This document shows positions 21,904-33,480 of a stretch of 64,000 nucleotides of DNA, piece by piece. Positions within the stretch are counted from its first letter, which is position 1; the number at the start of each line of letters is the position of its first letter. The position numbers were made by a program, and so were the translations under genes. Source of the DNA: Cylicocyclus nassatus (lineage: Eukaryota > Nematoda > Chromadorea > Rhabditida > Strongylidae); assembly GCA_958299035.1 (NCBI GenBank), contig CATQJL010000316.1, positions 16,655,676-16,719,675 on the forward strand. Reading direction: 5' to 3'. The notes under the pieces are model-generated. The model was given only the letters and a program-made list of their open reading frames with translations. It was not told the origin of the DNA and did no database searches.

Positions 21904-22536
21904 GTATGTGTTCTCTACGCTGCTAATTATATCTTTTGATTGCCCTTAAAGCATTAAGCGCATTATTGCGCACATACTCCGTGAAGCCGCTACTATGGCA
22001 CACATTCGCACTACCGTTCCATGGTAGAAGACTCTATAAATGTTTTGACGCCTTAGTTTGGAGGTGGTTTTACAGCTAGAAACTGTATATTTGCATGCTT
22101 TTTCTAAACATTATGTCTTGCTAGATGGCGTCACCGGTCCCGCCCCGCGAACTGGGCTGCTTGATCTCAAACGTTGAAACTTACCGTTCTCTCCATACCT
22201 GCAATAAAACTGTGATGTCTTCCTTGCTGACTTGAGACACTTTTTTTGCCGATAAATGTAAATGAACTTTACCGCCCACTTACAGACTATGGGGGAGTAA
22301 TCCAACAATGGTTGGTGAACCCTCGTTGTAAGTGAACAAATCAATAAATCGATTGAAGGGCTCGACAAATCATCGCAAAAGTAGCCTATCTTGTGCGTCG
22401 TGATATTATTCATAAGGAAGGGAGTTTTAGCCCCATCGGTTCACACACAAAAGAGTCTATAAGCCACGCACTTACTAACGAACAAGTTTACAGATTCGGT
22501 TTTATTTATATAAAATACATGAACACCAAAAAGTTG
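21904..22536. other. Intron DNA; no gene seen
   Basis: Start of the 5.5-kb intron between the exons at 21805 and 27363. Short ORFs only, no repeat recognised. Confidence 0.4.
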
Positions 22537-22609
22537 CGGACAAGCCGCCTTCCTTTTTTCATCGCTCATTCTCAGATGGATAACAAACTATGAAAAAATG
22601 TTAGAATTG

Positions 22610-22752
22610 TATGTCTCCTTTTTGTAAAACCTTGGCATTTTCTGTTCATTTTCATTCACAAACCCAGGCCTCTGAAGACGGCAATTAGCCGAAACGTGGC
22701 AGTGAATAAAGTGTTCCCTTGAAAACCTGTTATGGCTTAAAACAGTTGAACA
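22610..22752 (+). mobile_element. Solo PLE 3' end with hammerhead-like motif and target duplication
   Basis: A 143-bp insertion absent from the sister copy of F2. It is flanked by ATGTTAGAATTG (22598-22609) and ATGTTAGGATTG (22753-22764), a 12-bp duplication with one mismatch. Inside, CTGAAGA (22672-22678) is followed by CGGC-AATTA-GCCG and AAAC, the arrangement of a hammerhead core CUGANGA-stem II-GAAA as found in PLE termini. It also resembles the tail of the PLE at 2330-2385. No protein part present. Confidence 0.6.
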
Positions 22753-22818
22753 ATGTTAGGATTGTTTGAAGTGATAGAGCTCTTTAAAAGCTACAAACCT
22801 GACGTTGCGCTTTCTGTG

Positions 22819-23007
22819 GCCGTATTCGTCATTGATACCTTTAGGTAAATTCTATCTCCAGGAAGTTTTATCACTCATTATTAGCAAGTACCCGTATTCA
22901 CAAAGTATCTTGAGGTAAATTCTCAATGTAATTTTGCTGATAATGAGTGATAAAACTACATGGAGTAGAATTTACCTCAAGATATCAATGATGAATACGG
23001 CCACTGG
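22819..23007. mobile_element. Small MITE with GTGGCCGTATTC termini
   Basis: Ends read GTGGCCGTATTCGTCATTGA and (mirrored) TCAATGATGAATACGGCCAC. Arms also carry TAGGTAAATTCT / AGAATTTACCTC. Copy B of F2 reads straight through at GCGCTTTCTGG with no insert, giving the empty site and showing a real, later insertion. Confidence 0.75.
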
Positions 23008-24244
23008 AGAAAATGTATTCTAGAAGTTTTAAAAATCTTTTTTGAAAAAGGCTAAAAATAGCAATGTCACAATGTCACGGACCATAATTCATCGAGCGCG
23101 AAAAATTTCCTTTTTTACTTTTTTTTGACTTTTTTGGAACCTTAATTAAGGAGAAAAACAGAAGTTTTCCAGATAAGTACATACTATATTATATAACTCG
23201 TAAAGGACGAATTCAGATAGTGGTTACCTCAAAAGAAACACAAGCTTGAATTTTCTCTGCTTTTTTATTAGAAAATAGCCTCTAGTTCCCTTTTTCAAGA
23301 CAAATTTCTTTGCATGGAAACCTAATATAAAAACCTAGCAAAGCTGTTCAAATAGAAAGAATGATCTTTGCTATCTTCTGTGCATCGGACGTGTGCTGGT
23401 GAGCCTCTTTGCTGAGACCGGCTCCTAGGTGCACATGACCTCACCTGCACTTACCACTGACTTGCACCGCATCGCAGGCTTGTAACTCGGCCGTCAGTCA
23501 TCTGAGAGCCTGCAAGTAGTCATCCGAAAGAGCGTAACTTTCTTGACATGATGTTGTGCAAAGTTGAGCAGGAAAAGTCTCCGAAATTTTACGGATGGGG
23601 TGGAAAAGCGCAGCTTCAGTGTTAGCCTAAGGATTTTTCAGTCAAAGTTGAACAGAGCTCTTTTCGTTACCGTTTTCATCCTAAAAGTTCAAAACTGTCA
23701 ATTTTCTTGTAATAAATCTTTCAAAGCTCTATTGTTTTTTTTTGTTGATAAGAGTCTTCACTCCGATCACCTTCAAAGCTGCACTTTTTCACCCCATCCG
23801 CAAAATCTCCGGAATTTTTCCTTCTCAGCTCTTTTGCACCATCATGTCGAGAAGGTTACGCTCTTTCGGATGATTTTATTTGCAGGCTCTTAGAATGACT
23901 GGCGGCCGAGCTATAAGACTGCAATGCGGTGCAAGTCAGTGGTGAAATGCAGTTGGGGGTCATGTGCACGCACTGTCAAGAACCATTTTCAACAGCAAAC
24001 TCACCAGCATACGTCCGATGCATAGAGTATGGCGAAGGGCATCCATTTTATCCGAACAGCCTTGTTGGGATGTCTTGGGTAGATTTCTATGGGGAGAAAT
24101 TTGGCTGGGAAAAGGGAGATAGAAGTTAATTTTTTGAAAAAAAGCAAAATAAAATTTAAGCTTGGGTTTTTTGGAAGTAATACTACTTGATTATTGTCAA
24201 CGATGAGCTATGAAATATAGTATGCTTACTTGTACTTGCTTACT

Positions 24245-25720
24245 TTTACTTGAAATTCGGCGTCTCAAAGTACTCCTATTCCTTGCCGCCACTTCAGCCA
24301 CGCCGCGTTCGTTCTGCATGGGCATCAGTGATTGTTTCGCCAGATCTCGGGCGCCCCGGTATTTTGAATATGACGACCTTCTAGTGGCTTCCCATCGATG
24401 CTAAAGATTACACCGCCATTTGCTTTCTGCAATGCAAGTACACATTGTCAGTCTTTCCTACGCTCAGTCGCAGGCTATGTTCGATTTAATCGCGTCTTCC
24501 ATTTAGTGGCTGCCTCTTCGAGCTCCTGCCTCGATCCTTTGTTAACTTGACGTCGTCTGCGTAGAGGAGGGTCCATTGGTGCGGCAGGAATGTCCCTGGC
24601 TACCGTATCCATGCACAGTATAGAAGAAGAAGGGTGATAGAGCCGGCCTTCTATTCCGATTTGAAAATTGTAAATGGCATCGACGTTCTTACTGCACAGC
24701 GTACCGCACCCGTCGTGCCCGCAGGAGGAAGTTTGATCCAACTGACGTATTCTTCTGAGGCGTCATGTTGTCTCAAGCATAATAGATCAGCCGGGTGGTA
24801 TTTAATCAAATGCCTTTTCTAAATCCAAAAACGCAAATTGAACCGGAATCCGCTTCTCTAAGTGGCGTTCCGTTAATAATCGCACTGCATAAATGGCGTT
24901 GATGGTATCGGATCCTTTTACGAAACCGCATCGATTTGGAGTGACTTTCATAATACTTCATGGATGCGTGCATTGATAAATCATTTGTGGCACAGCAGCC
25001 GACATGTTGAATAACCTCTGACATAGCCTTGTTCTTCCAGATAAAGGCTGTGACATTCTAGACCACTGGCACCTCCTAGTGGGTGACGATCCGATTGAAG
25101 AATGATGTTAAGTATGCCACTCCATGCTGTCCCATCATCTTCCATAATTCAGATGTCGTCAAGTCCCGGGACTTTACCGCTTTACCAACTTTTTCAGTGC
25201 CTGCATAAATTATGTCTCCTTGATCCGGCATTAATCCAAAATGTAAGCGTTCCTCGCGGTAATGTCAAGTGCAGAAACTCCTCACTACAGAGGCATCCGT
25301 AGTATTTGCTCCACCGCTTGAATATTGCCGCGGCTTTGTCAGAAAATTGCTTTCTGTATCTTTATTGTGCATGATGTGATCGATGTTTTGCTTTGCTTTA
25401 AGCAGCGGCCAGTCGGTAGACCTTGTTAGCTCCAACAGGTTCTTGCAGCTCGTCGTTCCTGTAGTAGGACTCTTTTGCTTCGGTTACCACATCCTTCGCT
25501 CTTGAGTTAAGGACTCGATATCAACAAAATTGTTTGCGTGAGAGTGCCGCCAGGTTTTGGAGGCTTCTTTTTTCTCCCTAATTACTTGCTGAACTGACTC
25601 AGGCCACCACTAGGTTTGCTTGCCTACAAACCGGCGTCTTAGGTAAGTGGTCCTCGAAATTTCCTCGGCTATCTATCGTATCTGCGAAGTAATTCAATTC
25701 CATTGGTCTTTAATTGATTC
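24245..25720 (-). mobile_element. RTE-type LINE reverse transcriptase remnant
   Basis: Reading the minus strand in changing frames gives, in order: WWPESVQQVIREKKEASKTW (about 25600), KAKQNIDHIMHNKD (about 25390), KGSDTINAIYAVRLLTERHL and RIPVQFAFLDLEKAF (24935-24820), then WTLLYADDVKLTKDRG (about 24575-24535). These match the RTE-clade order 'WW...v..a...K..a...W', 'r..kDi......iKd', 'GrsT.dAi..lr.l.e...e...pl..aFlDleKAfD' and 'LLYADDv.l'. The catalytic YADD is at 24552-24563. Many stops and frameshifts, so inactive. No endonuclease domain found to the right of 25720. Confidence 0.8.
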
Positions 25721-27362
25721 TCTATCAACAATCGGCAATTACAGAGTGTTAAAAAATCTCTAACTTGCTGGCGATGTTCAAGAAACTTCCGCCATTTGCT
25801 CCTCTTTGTCATCGTCCTCCTGGCTCGTACATGCAAGTGGCAGTCAGAGATTCAACACGAGCAATCAATGTTGTAGCGCAAATGCGTGTGTTGATGTAGT
25901 ATAATTATAAATCCTCGAAAAATCGCTTTGTCTTAAGTATCTTACACTATTTAAGTTGGTTAAACTGCATCTTTCTTGAAATGGTGTAATCGGGTCATGG
26001 AAATGAATGAAACAAATTGCCAAACGGCATTGTTTTGACTAGAGCGTAGAGCAATTCTGCAATTATTTATGATGGGTGAATTTGTTTGGACACAGATAAT
26101 TGATGCATTCTCCATTTGCTTTATATTGCCCAAACAAACGTAATCGGAATTATAGATCGCACCGACGGTAATGTTTTTATTTCGAATCAACGCCGCATTT
26201 CAAGAAACAATTTCTCAAAAGTCCTGGTATCAGACTCTGAGTTCGACCCTCTGTTCGACCCAGCAACAAAACAAAAGTTTTGGTATCATTCGCTCAAGCA
26301 ATTCATCTTCTTTTCATTGGTTATAATTTTACAGCAGCACATTCAGTCTCGGAAAATTCCCAAAACGCGCAACCTAAGGCACTTTTAAGATGAGCAAGTT
26401 TCACAATTTTCTGACATTTTGGTTTTAACCCTCCAAAGGAGTCAAATATTGCATGACTTAAAAGCTGGCACTTCTTGAAAAAAATTTTTTTTCATCAAAT
26501 TACCAAATTTTCGCAGACCTACTTCAAACACAAACGAGTCAAACACCAATCCAGTTTAAAACTTCGAGATGTTAGTGAGCGTGCAGTTCGGGAACACGAT
26601 TTATGATAGTTCACCCGAGAACACGATTTATGATGGTTCTATTCCCAAGACTAATCGAAAACAAAATAAACTTAAGAGGAGAATCGAAAACAAAATACAG
26701 TTAAAAGGGGAAAAAGCTGCGTCGAATGACAACCGAGCTGGCCGTTTGATGTTCTACTAGGTTTGGGCTGACCAAGTATGAAAACTGGTAGCATCAGTTG
26801 AAATTCTTTTCAAAAAGATATGACGATTTGTGAGAAAGAGAGAAAAATTGTCATGTATCCTGCAAAGTTTCTTTTATCCAGTCGTTACTTGAACTCCTTC
26901 GGGGGTTAATTCGAAACTTCAGATGTGAAATCACCTTAAAAGCATGGATCACTGATTTCAACAACTTTCCGAAAGCTCACTAAGTGTGTCGCAATGAAAT
27001 TATAATCTTTAAAAAGAAGTTGGATTGCTGTTGTTACAAAAGTTTTTCAGGAACCATGCTTCACAAAACATGGTTTCAATTGAAACAAAAAATGACGATA
27101 CTTTTAGAAAGACCCAATAGTAAAAAATTTTTGACTCAGCTACCAACCTGCTCCAATACCTCCGCTGAAACCGGTTTGGAAAAGGTACTCGTAGCTTTGC
27201 AACAGTATCGCTCCCCGCCTCATGCGGCCCACGCATCAACGCAGCGTCCATACGTGAGCAATTAAATTTTCTTAGGTACAGAAATGTTCCCATTTTCTTT
27301 GATTAAAGAACACTAAAAAAGTAGTTTGTGCACAAGTGTATACTAAGAAATATTCATTACAG
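25721..27362. other. Intron DNA; no gene seen
   Basis: Unremarkable AT-rich DNA. Short tandem duplications at 26590-26640 (AACACGATTTATGATRGTTC twice) and 26655-26712 (AATCGAAAACAAAATA twice). ORFs of up to 94 codons have no recognisable feature. Confidence 0.4.
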
Positions 27363-27448
27363 TTTTTTTGTGCTCCTATAAAGAAGATTGTGACTCCAAA
27401 GATGTTTTTGCGAGATCAGTTCGACAGTCATTCTCCAGATGTACTGCG
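27363..27448 (+). CDS. M13 metallopeptidase, C-terminal HSP exon
   Basis: Acceptor ATTACAG, donor GTAAGC. Phase 0 start, two bases left at the end. It reads FFCAPIKKIVTPKMFLRDQF then DSHSPDVLR. Matches the neprilysin C-terminal 'WC............D.HsP...R', with the conserved cysteine and the D-x-H-S-P substrate-binding segment. Joined to the previous exon it gives QLFFLATAQ|FFCA, as expected. The final M13 exon (ending in the family's 'F...F.C' region) should follow; I did not find it before 64000 with confidence. Confidence 0.8.
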
Positions 27449-28354
27449 GTAAGCACTTATGTTTTATGTTTTGCTCTTTATGTTGCGAAGGATCAAAAGA
27501 AAAAGTCAAGAACTCAAAACTTGCCGCAGTTAAAACAGAAATTATTAATTAACCAAATTCAAAAATTAAGAAAGTTAATTTAAGACAAAAAGGTAAATTC
27601 TTTGCTTTTGTGCACTTTCTGCGAAGATGCACCAAACGCATCTACTACTTTGTCACTTGAGAGACTAGAATGTAAGAGACTAGGCAAGCATTCACACAGG
27701 TCGGCATTCGGCAGGCATTGCTTAAACCCATCAAAATTGAAATTTTTGAACTCACAGGTGCATCAAATTTGTAACATTGCTTTTTTGTTTTTTACTTTGA
27801 GTCTGCCACTGTCGTAAAATATCACTTTAGAAGCTTAATTTTGTGCTTTCGGCAGTTGGCATGTCAATATCGAAAAGCTCACAATTTGGTGTCTAGAGAC
27901 TACTGGCAGATACCGAAAACATAGATGTGGAGTTACTAATAAAGGCCATTTTAGCCAAACGTTTGCTTAGAATGTTCTAGATTTTGTTGAGTTAAATTTT
28001 TGAGGATGTTTACAATTGAATCTGTACTAAGCTGCATTTCATGGCTCGCTTTTTTGCCAACAGTAAGCATTTTCGTAGAAATGCATGCCTACAGCACATA
28101 ATAGAATTTCTGATGTCGAACAAAAAAATAGCTTTAGTGGGCTGTTGTCATGTTTTGAGATGTTATCAGCCACACTTATTTTAAACAAAAGTGATCTTAA
28201 TTTCAAAACGCTTTACAGTTGTGCCAAAAATACCCCGTAATGACCATAAGTTCTGCTAAAAGGATAAAATTTTGAGGTTTAAAAAGCAGTGCTGCTACCG
28301 CTTTTATGAGGTTATTTGATTTGGCGAGTAAAACTGTACCGTATTATATTCTAA
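27449..28354. other. No gene seen
   Basis: Should contain or lead to the terminal M13 exon. Candidate acceptors near 27700 and 27770 lead into frames without the expected C-terminal motif. Confidence 0.35.
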
Positions 28355-30433
28355 ACTAGCTAGCTTACCCGGCTCCGCCCTGCCCTGTCAATACTATGAT
28401 TAAGGTTTTATCCCTATCCCTGTGGAACCTTTCATTGTGCCCACTTCTACATGCAATTCCCTATTCCCGCTGTGTTAGTAATTAGATGCCCACCTACTTC
28501 CCTCAACAACCCCCAGTCCCATAGCTCAAACTTTGCAAAAAAGCAATAAAAGCAGTAAAAGTAAGGATAATTCTGAAAACTGATGGCGCTATTCGGCTAT
28601 CAGGCCCCAAAAAGTTTTTGTGATGGATCTTGCTCAAAGTCGATACATGGGGATTATTATCGCTGATGACGAATATCGTAGTCATTTCGCGCAATATAGC
28701 GCCATTTTCTGGGTTTACGTTGGGTATACATAAGAAGTTAAAACCATGGATTGACATGCTGATTACGAATATCCTCCTTCGGCATTTTGAGGCGATTTCA
28801 CTGAGTTATGGTAGGTATACTGCAGAGGGGCGAAATCTCAGTTTTGGCTGAAACTCGGTCTAGAGAGATTCGACCTTCTGACCACGTCTAAAACACTCTC
28901 GTTGCGTTTTAAGACCTGTTCGCAGAGTTACGGTAAGTACATGGCAGCAAGTAAAAATCATAAACCTGCCTTAGACCTTGGCAGAAAATTACCTAAAGTG
29001 CTGCTTCAAGAATATCGTGTTCGATTCCCACGTTAAAGGCAATTCGTGTGGTGTAAAAGTTTCTCATGACCGTAATGCTTTCCCTTATGGGACCACTGGC
29101 GCGCCCGAGACACCCTTCGGCGGCTTCTGCCTAAGCAAAAACAGGGGGAGGGAGATTTGCCGCGTGCGTTACGCGTTGAGACAGGTTATCAGGATGGAGC
29201 TGGAGACCGTCATGCAAAAAGACCGTTTCCCCATCTCTTGATCTGAGATCTAAATTGGCCCGAAAGCGGAAAAATGTCTATTCAAGCCCTGCAACTCACC
29301 TTTATTTCACTAACGCGTTATGACGAGCAAGCATCATATACATAAGCAGTATACTTGTGAACCGTTACAGGTAAGGTTTTGAGCAAATCTGGGACATCGA
29401 CCCATCTACACCCACCGTAACCCAAGAAAATGCACTATCCTGCGAAATCAGCATGATATTCATGTTAAGCGCGCTAATTGCCCGTCCTAGACGAATAAAG
29501 CAAATCTATGTTTTCGACCCCATGCCATATAACCATCACATCTCTATGAAAAGGTCCCAATATGCAGAGAGAGATGAAATTCGTAATCAGCATGTCGATA
29601 AGTTTTCTAGACCAAACTTCAGCCGAATTCATGATTTTAACTTCCTACCGTACATCTATCGTAACCACACGGGAAGACGTTCTGCAGAGAAAGTGTGTTA
29701 TCTGTAATCAGCATGTAAAGGGCCGGGCATACTTCACGCGATTTCAGTCGCGACGCGTTTTGGCAATTCGCCAGAAGTTTTCGGATCCAACATTAGCAAA
29801 TTGCACATGCATAGTGTGTATGACTTACGTAAACTGATGAAATTCCCTATTTTCTGTACATTTATAATGTGCTTACAATAAGTTGTGGACACCTGGAATA
29901 TTGCCAAATCGCGTTGCGATTGAAATCGTTTGAAGCATGCCCAGCCCTTTAGATAACCCTTATACACGAAGTTTGAGCAAGGTCTACCACAAAAAAATTT
30001 TGGGGCCCGGATAGCCGAATAGCCAAACTAATATCGAACTAGTAATCAGCTCGGAATCCCCATGCTTGATTACCCCCTGTGCAAACTCCCAGCCTCATAG
30101 CTCAAACTTTGCAAAAAAATCGATAAAATCGATAAAAGTAATAGATAATCCTGAAAACTGAAATTGTATTCGGAATCCCCATACTCGATTACCCCCCCCC
30201 TGTGCTAACCCAGCCCCGTAGGTGAACTCTGCAAAAAAATCGATAAAATCGGTATCGATCGATGACGAAAAGTAGCCTATGACACCCGCCTTGGCCCGAA
30301 GTGCATATGTGCCAAGTTTGGTCCGGATCGGTTCAGAAATGGAATTTTCTATTCGGAACATACGTGTATACACATACAGACAGACAGACATACAGACAAA
30401 CATACAAACAGACATTCAGCTTTATATATAACA
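28355..30433 (+). repeat. Dispersed repeat family R, longest copy (about 2.1 kb)
   Basis: Starts CTAGCTAGCTTACCCGGCTC and ends in a CAGACA-rich run plus CATTCAGCTTTATATATAA. The interior holds diverged internal units, marked by TAATCAGCATG at 29448, 29583, 29702 (inverted near 28755), by GTAAC/GTAGG.ATAC-type segments, and by two R-type modules (CCCTGTGCAAACTCCCAG, ATCGATAAAATCGAT) near 30070-30260. ORFs in it are short and show no domain. A further TAATCAGCATG unit lies outside at 30953. Confidence 0.65.
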
Positions 30434-31837
30434 TTTGTGATTTTTGTGCGATTTTCAAAAATGCTCTTTTTATGCACAACGCACCGCCGTTCTCCTGTCC
30501 ACTACAAATAGGCTGAAAACGCCTACAAAAATGTACCGTTTAGAGAGAAAAATTGTGGAGCGCAGTTAATTAATGTCGAATATCAGCTGACCACATGAGT
30601 TTCCTCGGTCTGATGCTCAAATAACAGGGCAGTAAAACATAAAACGCGTTGAATTCAAAAACACGTGCGGAGCTATGAAAAGAATTTAGTAGCTCGTAAA
30701 TGTAACTAAAGTTCACATTATCATTTTTACGGTGCAAATGCTCTGCAGTAAATTATTTGCTACTCGTCTGCGCTCACATTGCCTGACGTGAAAACGACAA
30801 AACAAATTTTGAAATTCACAAATGTTATTAGGTAGAAGGACTTAGGTTAACACGTTTTGGACCGCGAAATCGCGCGCGGCGAAAAAGAGTGTACTTTCAG
30901 CCGTTAGCCTACAAAGGGACTTTATTTCGCAGCCTGTGGGCCACGTTTGTAATCAGCATGTCAGATAAACTCCATATCCAAAGTTCTGAGTGAATTCGAA
31001 GTGTTTAAATTTTGTCGCTTGAGGGGGACTTTTGTGCTTTCTTGAAAGATAGGAACAAGAACTCAGATTCTAATAGTATTCAAAAGTATCTATGTTCTAC
31101 CCGACACAAATCAGTACTGAAACCACGGTTTTTCTCTTTGATATCGAAGCAAAGGAAAGTTGCAACGTCGCACGCGTCGTTCGCGTCGCCGCACTTCGTT
31201 GCAACTGTTGTTCGATTTGTGCTCATATCTCCTAAACAAATATCGGCTGCACAACTCTACAGAGTCATTTGAAAAATATTAGCTTAAACCTTTGACTTAA
31301 CAATTTTAGACTAAAAGGAAATCTCCTGAAAACGCCAGAAAGATCCTTCAAAGCAGCGTGCTGCACCATGTGCAGCACCGGTCCGAAACGTGTTAAGAAA
31401 CCAACGATCCGGCAAAATTGGCTTATCTTAGATGTTGCTGCTTAATTATATCCCCCACAACTAGAGCAAATCAGGTCCGCTTCACAAAAGAGAATTCTAA
31501 AGCTTCTAATACGGCCGGCCTATCCTTTCCTGTTCCGCATACATCAAGACGAGCTTATGGATTCGCGCGCCACATTTACATGTGGCAAGCAGAGTGTTTG
31601 CACCGCAATGTACTAGCGTCGGAAGACTCGCCCGCGATTATCAAAAGAGGGTTTTCAAAACGGGGTTTTTTGAAGTTTCAATACAATTTGAAATTTAAAT
31701 TTTGAATGTTGCTATGAAAGGGCTCGAGAATGACAAAAATATGTGAGTCGAAAACCTGCTTAAACGCTACCTTCAAGAGCAGTGTCTGGGACTCGTCCTC
31801 GGCCCGTAGTTGCATTGACCCCATGCAAAGCATATAT
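30434..31837. other. No gene seen; one short hairpin
   Basis: Contains an R-like TAATCAGCATG unit at about 30945-31000 and a hairpin GTGCTGCACCATGTGCAGCAC near 31358-31380, followed by GGTCCGAAACGTG. ORFs up to 95 codons without features. Confidence 0.4.
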
Positions 31838-31992
31838 GGGCTGCTGCATGACGATGGCGCAATATCTTCGGGCGCGAACGCGGCTCTATTAGCCGCAGAG
31901 CGCATGAGGTCTACAACGGTGAGGATACGCGCGCGTCGCGTTCGCGCCCGCTCAACTAATATTGCCCCTGCGCCTTCGTCATGCAGCAGCCT
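31838..31992. mobile_element. GC-rich foldback, 155 bp
   Basis: GGGCTGCTGCATGACGATGG on the left and its near mirror ending ATGCAGCAGCC on the right, plus inner arms GGGCGCGAACGCG / CGCGTTCGCGCCC. Much more GC-rich than the flanks. It directly precedes foldback F2 copy B. Confidence 0.7.
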
Positions 31993-32007
31993 TTACGGGA
32001 CCGCCAA

Positions 32008-33480
32008 AAAGTTGCGGACAAGTCGCCTTCCTTCTTTCATCGCTTCATTTTTAGATGGAGAACAAAGATGAAAAAATGACTGGATTGCACAGAGTGATAG
32101 AGCTCTTCAAAAGCTACAACCTACACTTTGCGCTTTCTGGAAAACATGTATCCTAAAAATTATAAAAATCTTTTTCTAAAAAAGGTCCGAAAATGGTTGC
32201 GTCACAATGTCGCGGACAATAATTCTTCGAACGCGAAATTTCCTTTCAGGTCTTTTTTGGAGCAAAAACAAACGTTTTACGGACAGGTAAGCATACTGTA
32301 CTGTAGAACTCATCGAGGACAATAATCGGATAGTGATTACTTCCAAAAAACCCCAAGCTTGAATTATATTTTGCTTCTTTTTAAAAAATATAACTTCTAA
32401 TTTCCTGCTTCAAGACGAATTTCTTTAAATGGAAACCCATTCAAGACATTCAAACAAAGCTATTCGGATAAAGCGAATGCCGTTTGCCTCTTCTATGCAT
32501 CGGAGTGTGCTGTTTAGTCTCTTTGCTGAAAATGGCTCTTGGCAATGTGTGCACATGACTCCACCCGCACCTCACCACTGACTTACCGCTTTGCAGGGTT
32601 GTAGCTCGATCAGCAGCCAATCCCCTGCCATAAGTCTCATTCGGAAGAGCGTGACTTCCTCGACACGACGGTATGCAAAAGCGTTCGGAATGAGAAACAG
32701 CGGAGATTTGGCGGATGGGGTGAAAAAGCGCAGCTTCAGTGGAAGGGTAAGAATCAGCTAAAGTTGAACAGAGCTTCCCTTTGCTACAAGTTCCATCCTA
32801 AAGGTTTAAAAATGTCAAGTTTTTGTAATAGATCCATTTCGAAGCTTTAGGACTGCTCTGGTGCTGATAAGAGCCTCCACTCCAATCACCCTCAACGCTG
32901 CGCTTTATCACCCCATCCACCAAATCTCCGTTGTTCCTCATACCCAGCACTTTTGCATACCCTCGTGTTCAAGAAGTCACGGTCTTTCGAATGAGCCTAC
33001 TAGCAGGCTGGTAGAGTGACTGCTGGCCGAGCTACAAGCCTGCAAAGCGGTGCAAGTCAGTGGTGAGGTGCAGGTGAGGTCATGTGCACGCACTGTCAAA
33101 AGCCATTTTCAGCGAAGAAACTCACCAGCACGCGTCCAATGCATGGAAAATGGCAAAGGACATCCATTTTATCCGAAAAGCTTTGTTGGAATGTCTTGAA
33201 TGGGTTTCGATATGAAGAAATTTGGCTTGAAGCAGGAAATTAGAAGTTATTTTTCGAAAAGAAGCAAGATAAAATTCAAGCTTGGGGTTTTTTGGAAGTA
33301 ACCACTATCCAATTTTTGTCCTCTATGAATTCTACAGTACAGCATGCTTACCTGTCCGGAAAAAGTTTGTTTTTGTTCCAAAAAAAGACCTGAAAGAAAA
33401 TTTTCGCGTTCGAAGAATTATTGTCCGCGACATTGTGGCGCGGCCATTTTCGGATCTTTTTTGGAAAAAGACGCCAAAGA
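32008..33480. mobile_element. Foldback element F2, copy B (uninterrupted)
   Basis: Begins AAAAAGTTGCGGACAAGTCG as in copy A. Inverted arms about 32145-32800 and 32850-33480 around a centre near 32815 (GGATGGGGTGAAAAAGCGCA at 32715 against its mirror near 32900; AAACCCCAAGCTTGAATT at 32350 against the mirror near 33275). This copy supplies the empty sites for both insertions in copy A. ORFs across the arms are mirror images of each other and not genes. Confidence 0.8.

Larger units (their letters stand above)
22537..24245. mobile_element. Foldback element F2, copy A (interrupted)
   Basis: Begins AAAAAGTTGCGGACAAG. Inverted arms run about 23040-23690 and 23730-24245 around a centre near 23710 (for example CAAGCTTGAATTTT near 23242 against AAAATTTAAGCTTG near 24150). 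It aligns with copy B at 32008-33480. Copy A carries two extra insertions absent from B (22610-22752 and 22819-23007), and its right arm stops where the RTE remnant starts. No coding potential. Confidence 0.8.

Noticed and set aside
27690..27800. Terminal M13 exon after candidate acceptors near 27700 and 27770
   Set aside because: The frames give SAFGRHCLNPSK or VHQICNIAF. Neither fits the family's C-terminal pattern, and the phase fit is forced.
28978..29060. TTCGATTCCCACG resembling a tRNA T-loop
   Set aside because: No matching acceptor stem, D-arm or anticodon arm at the right distance.
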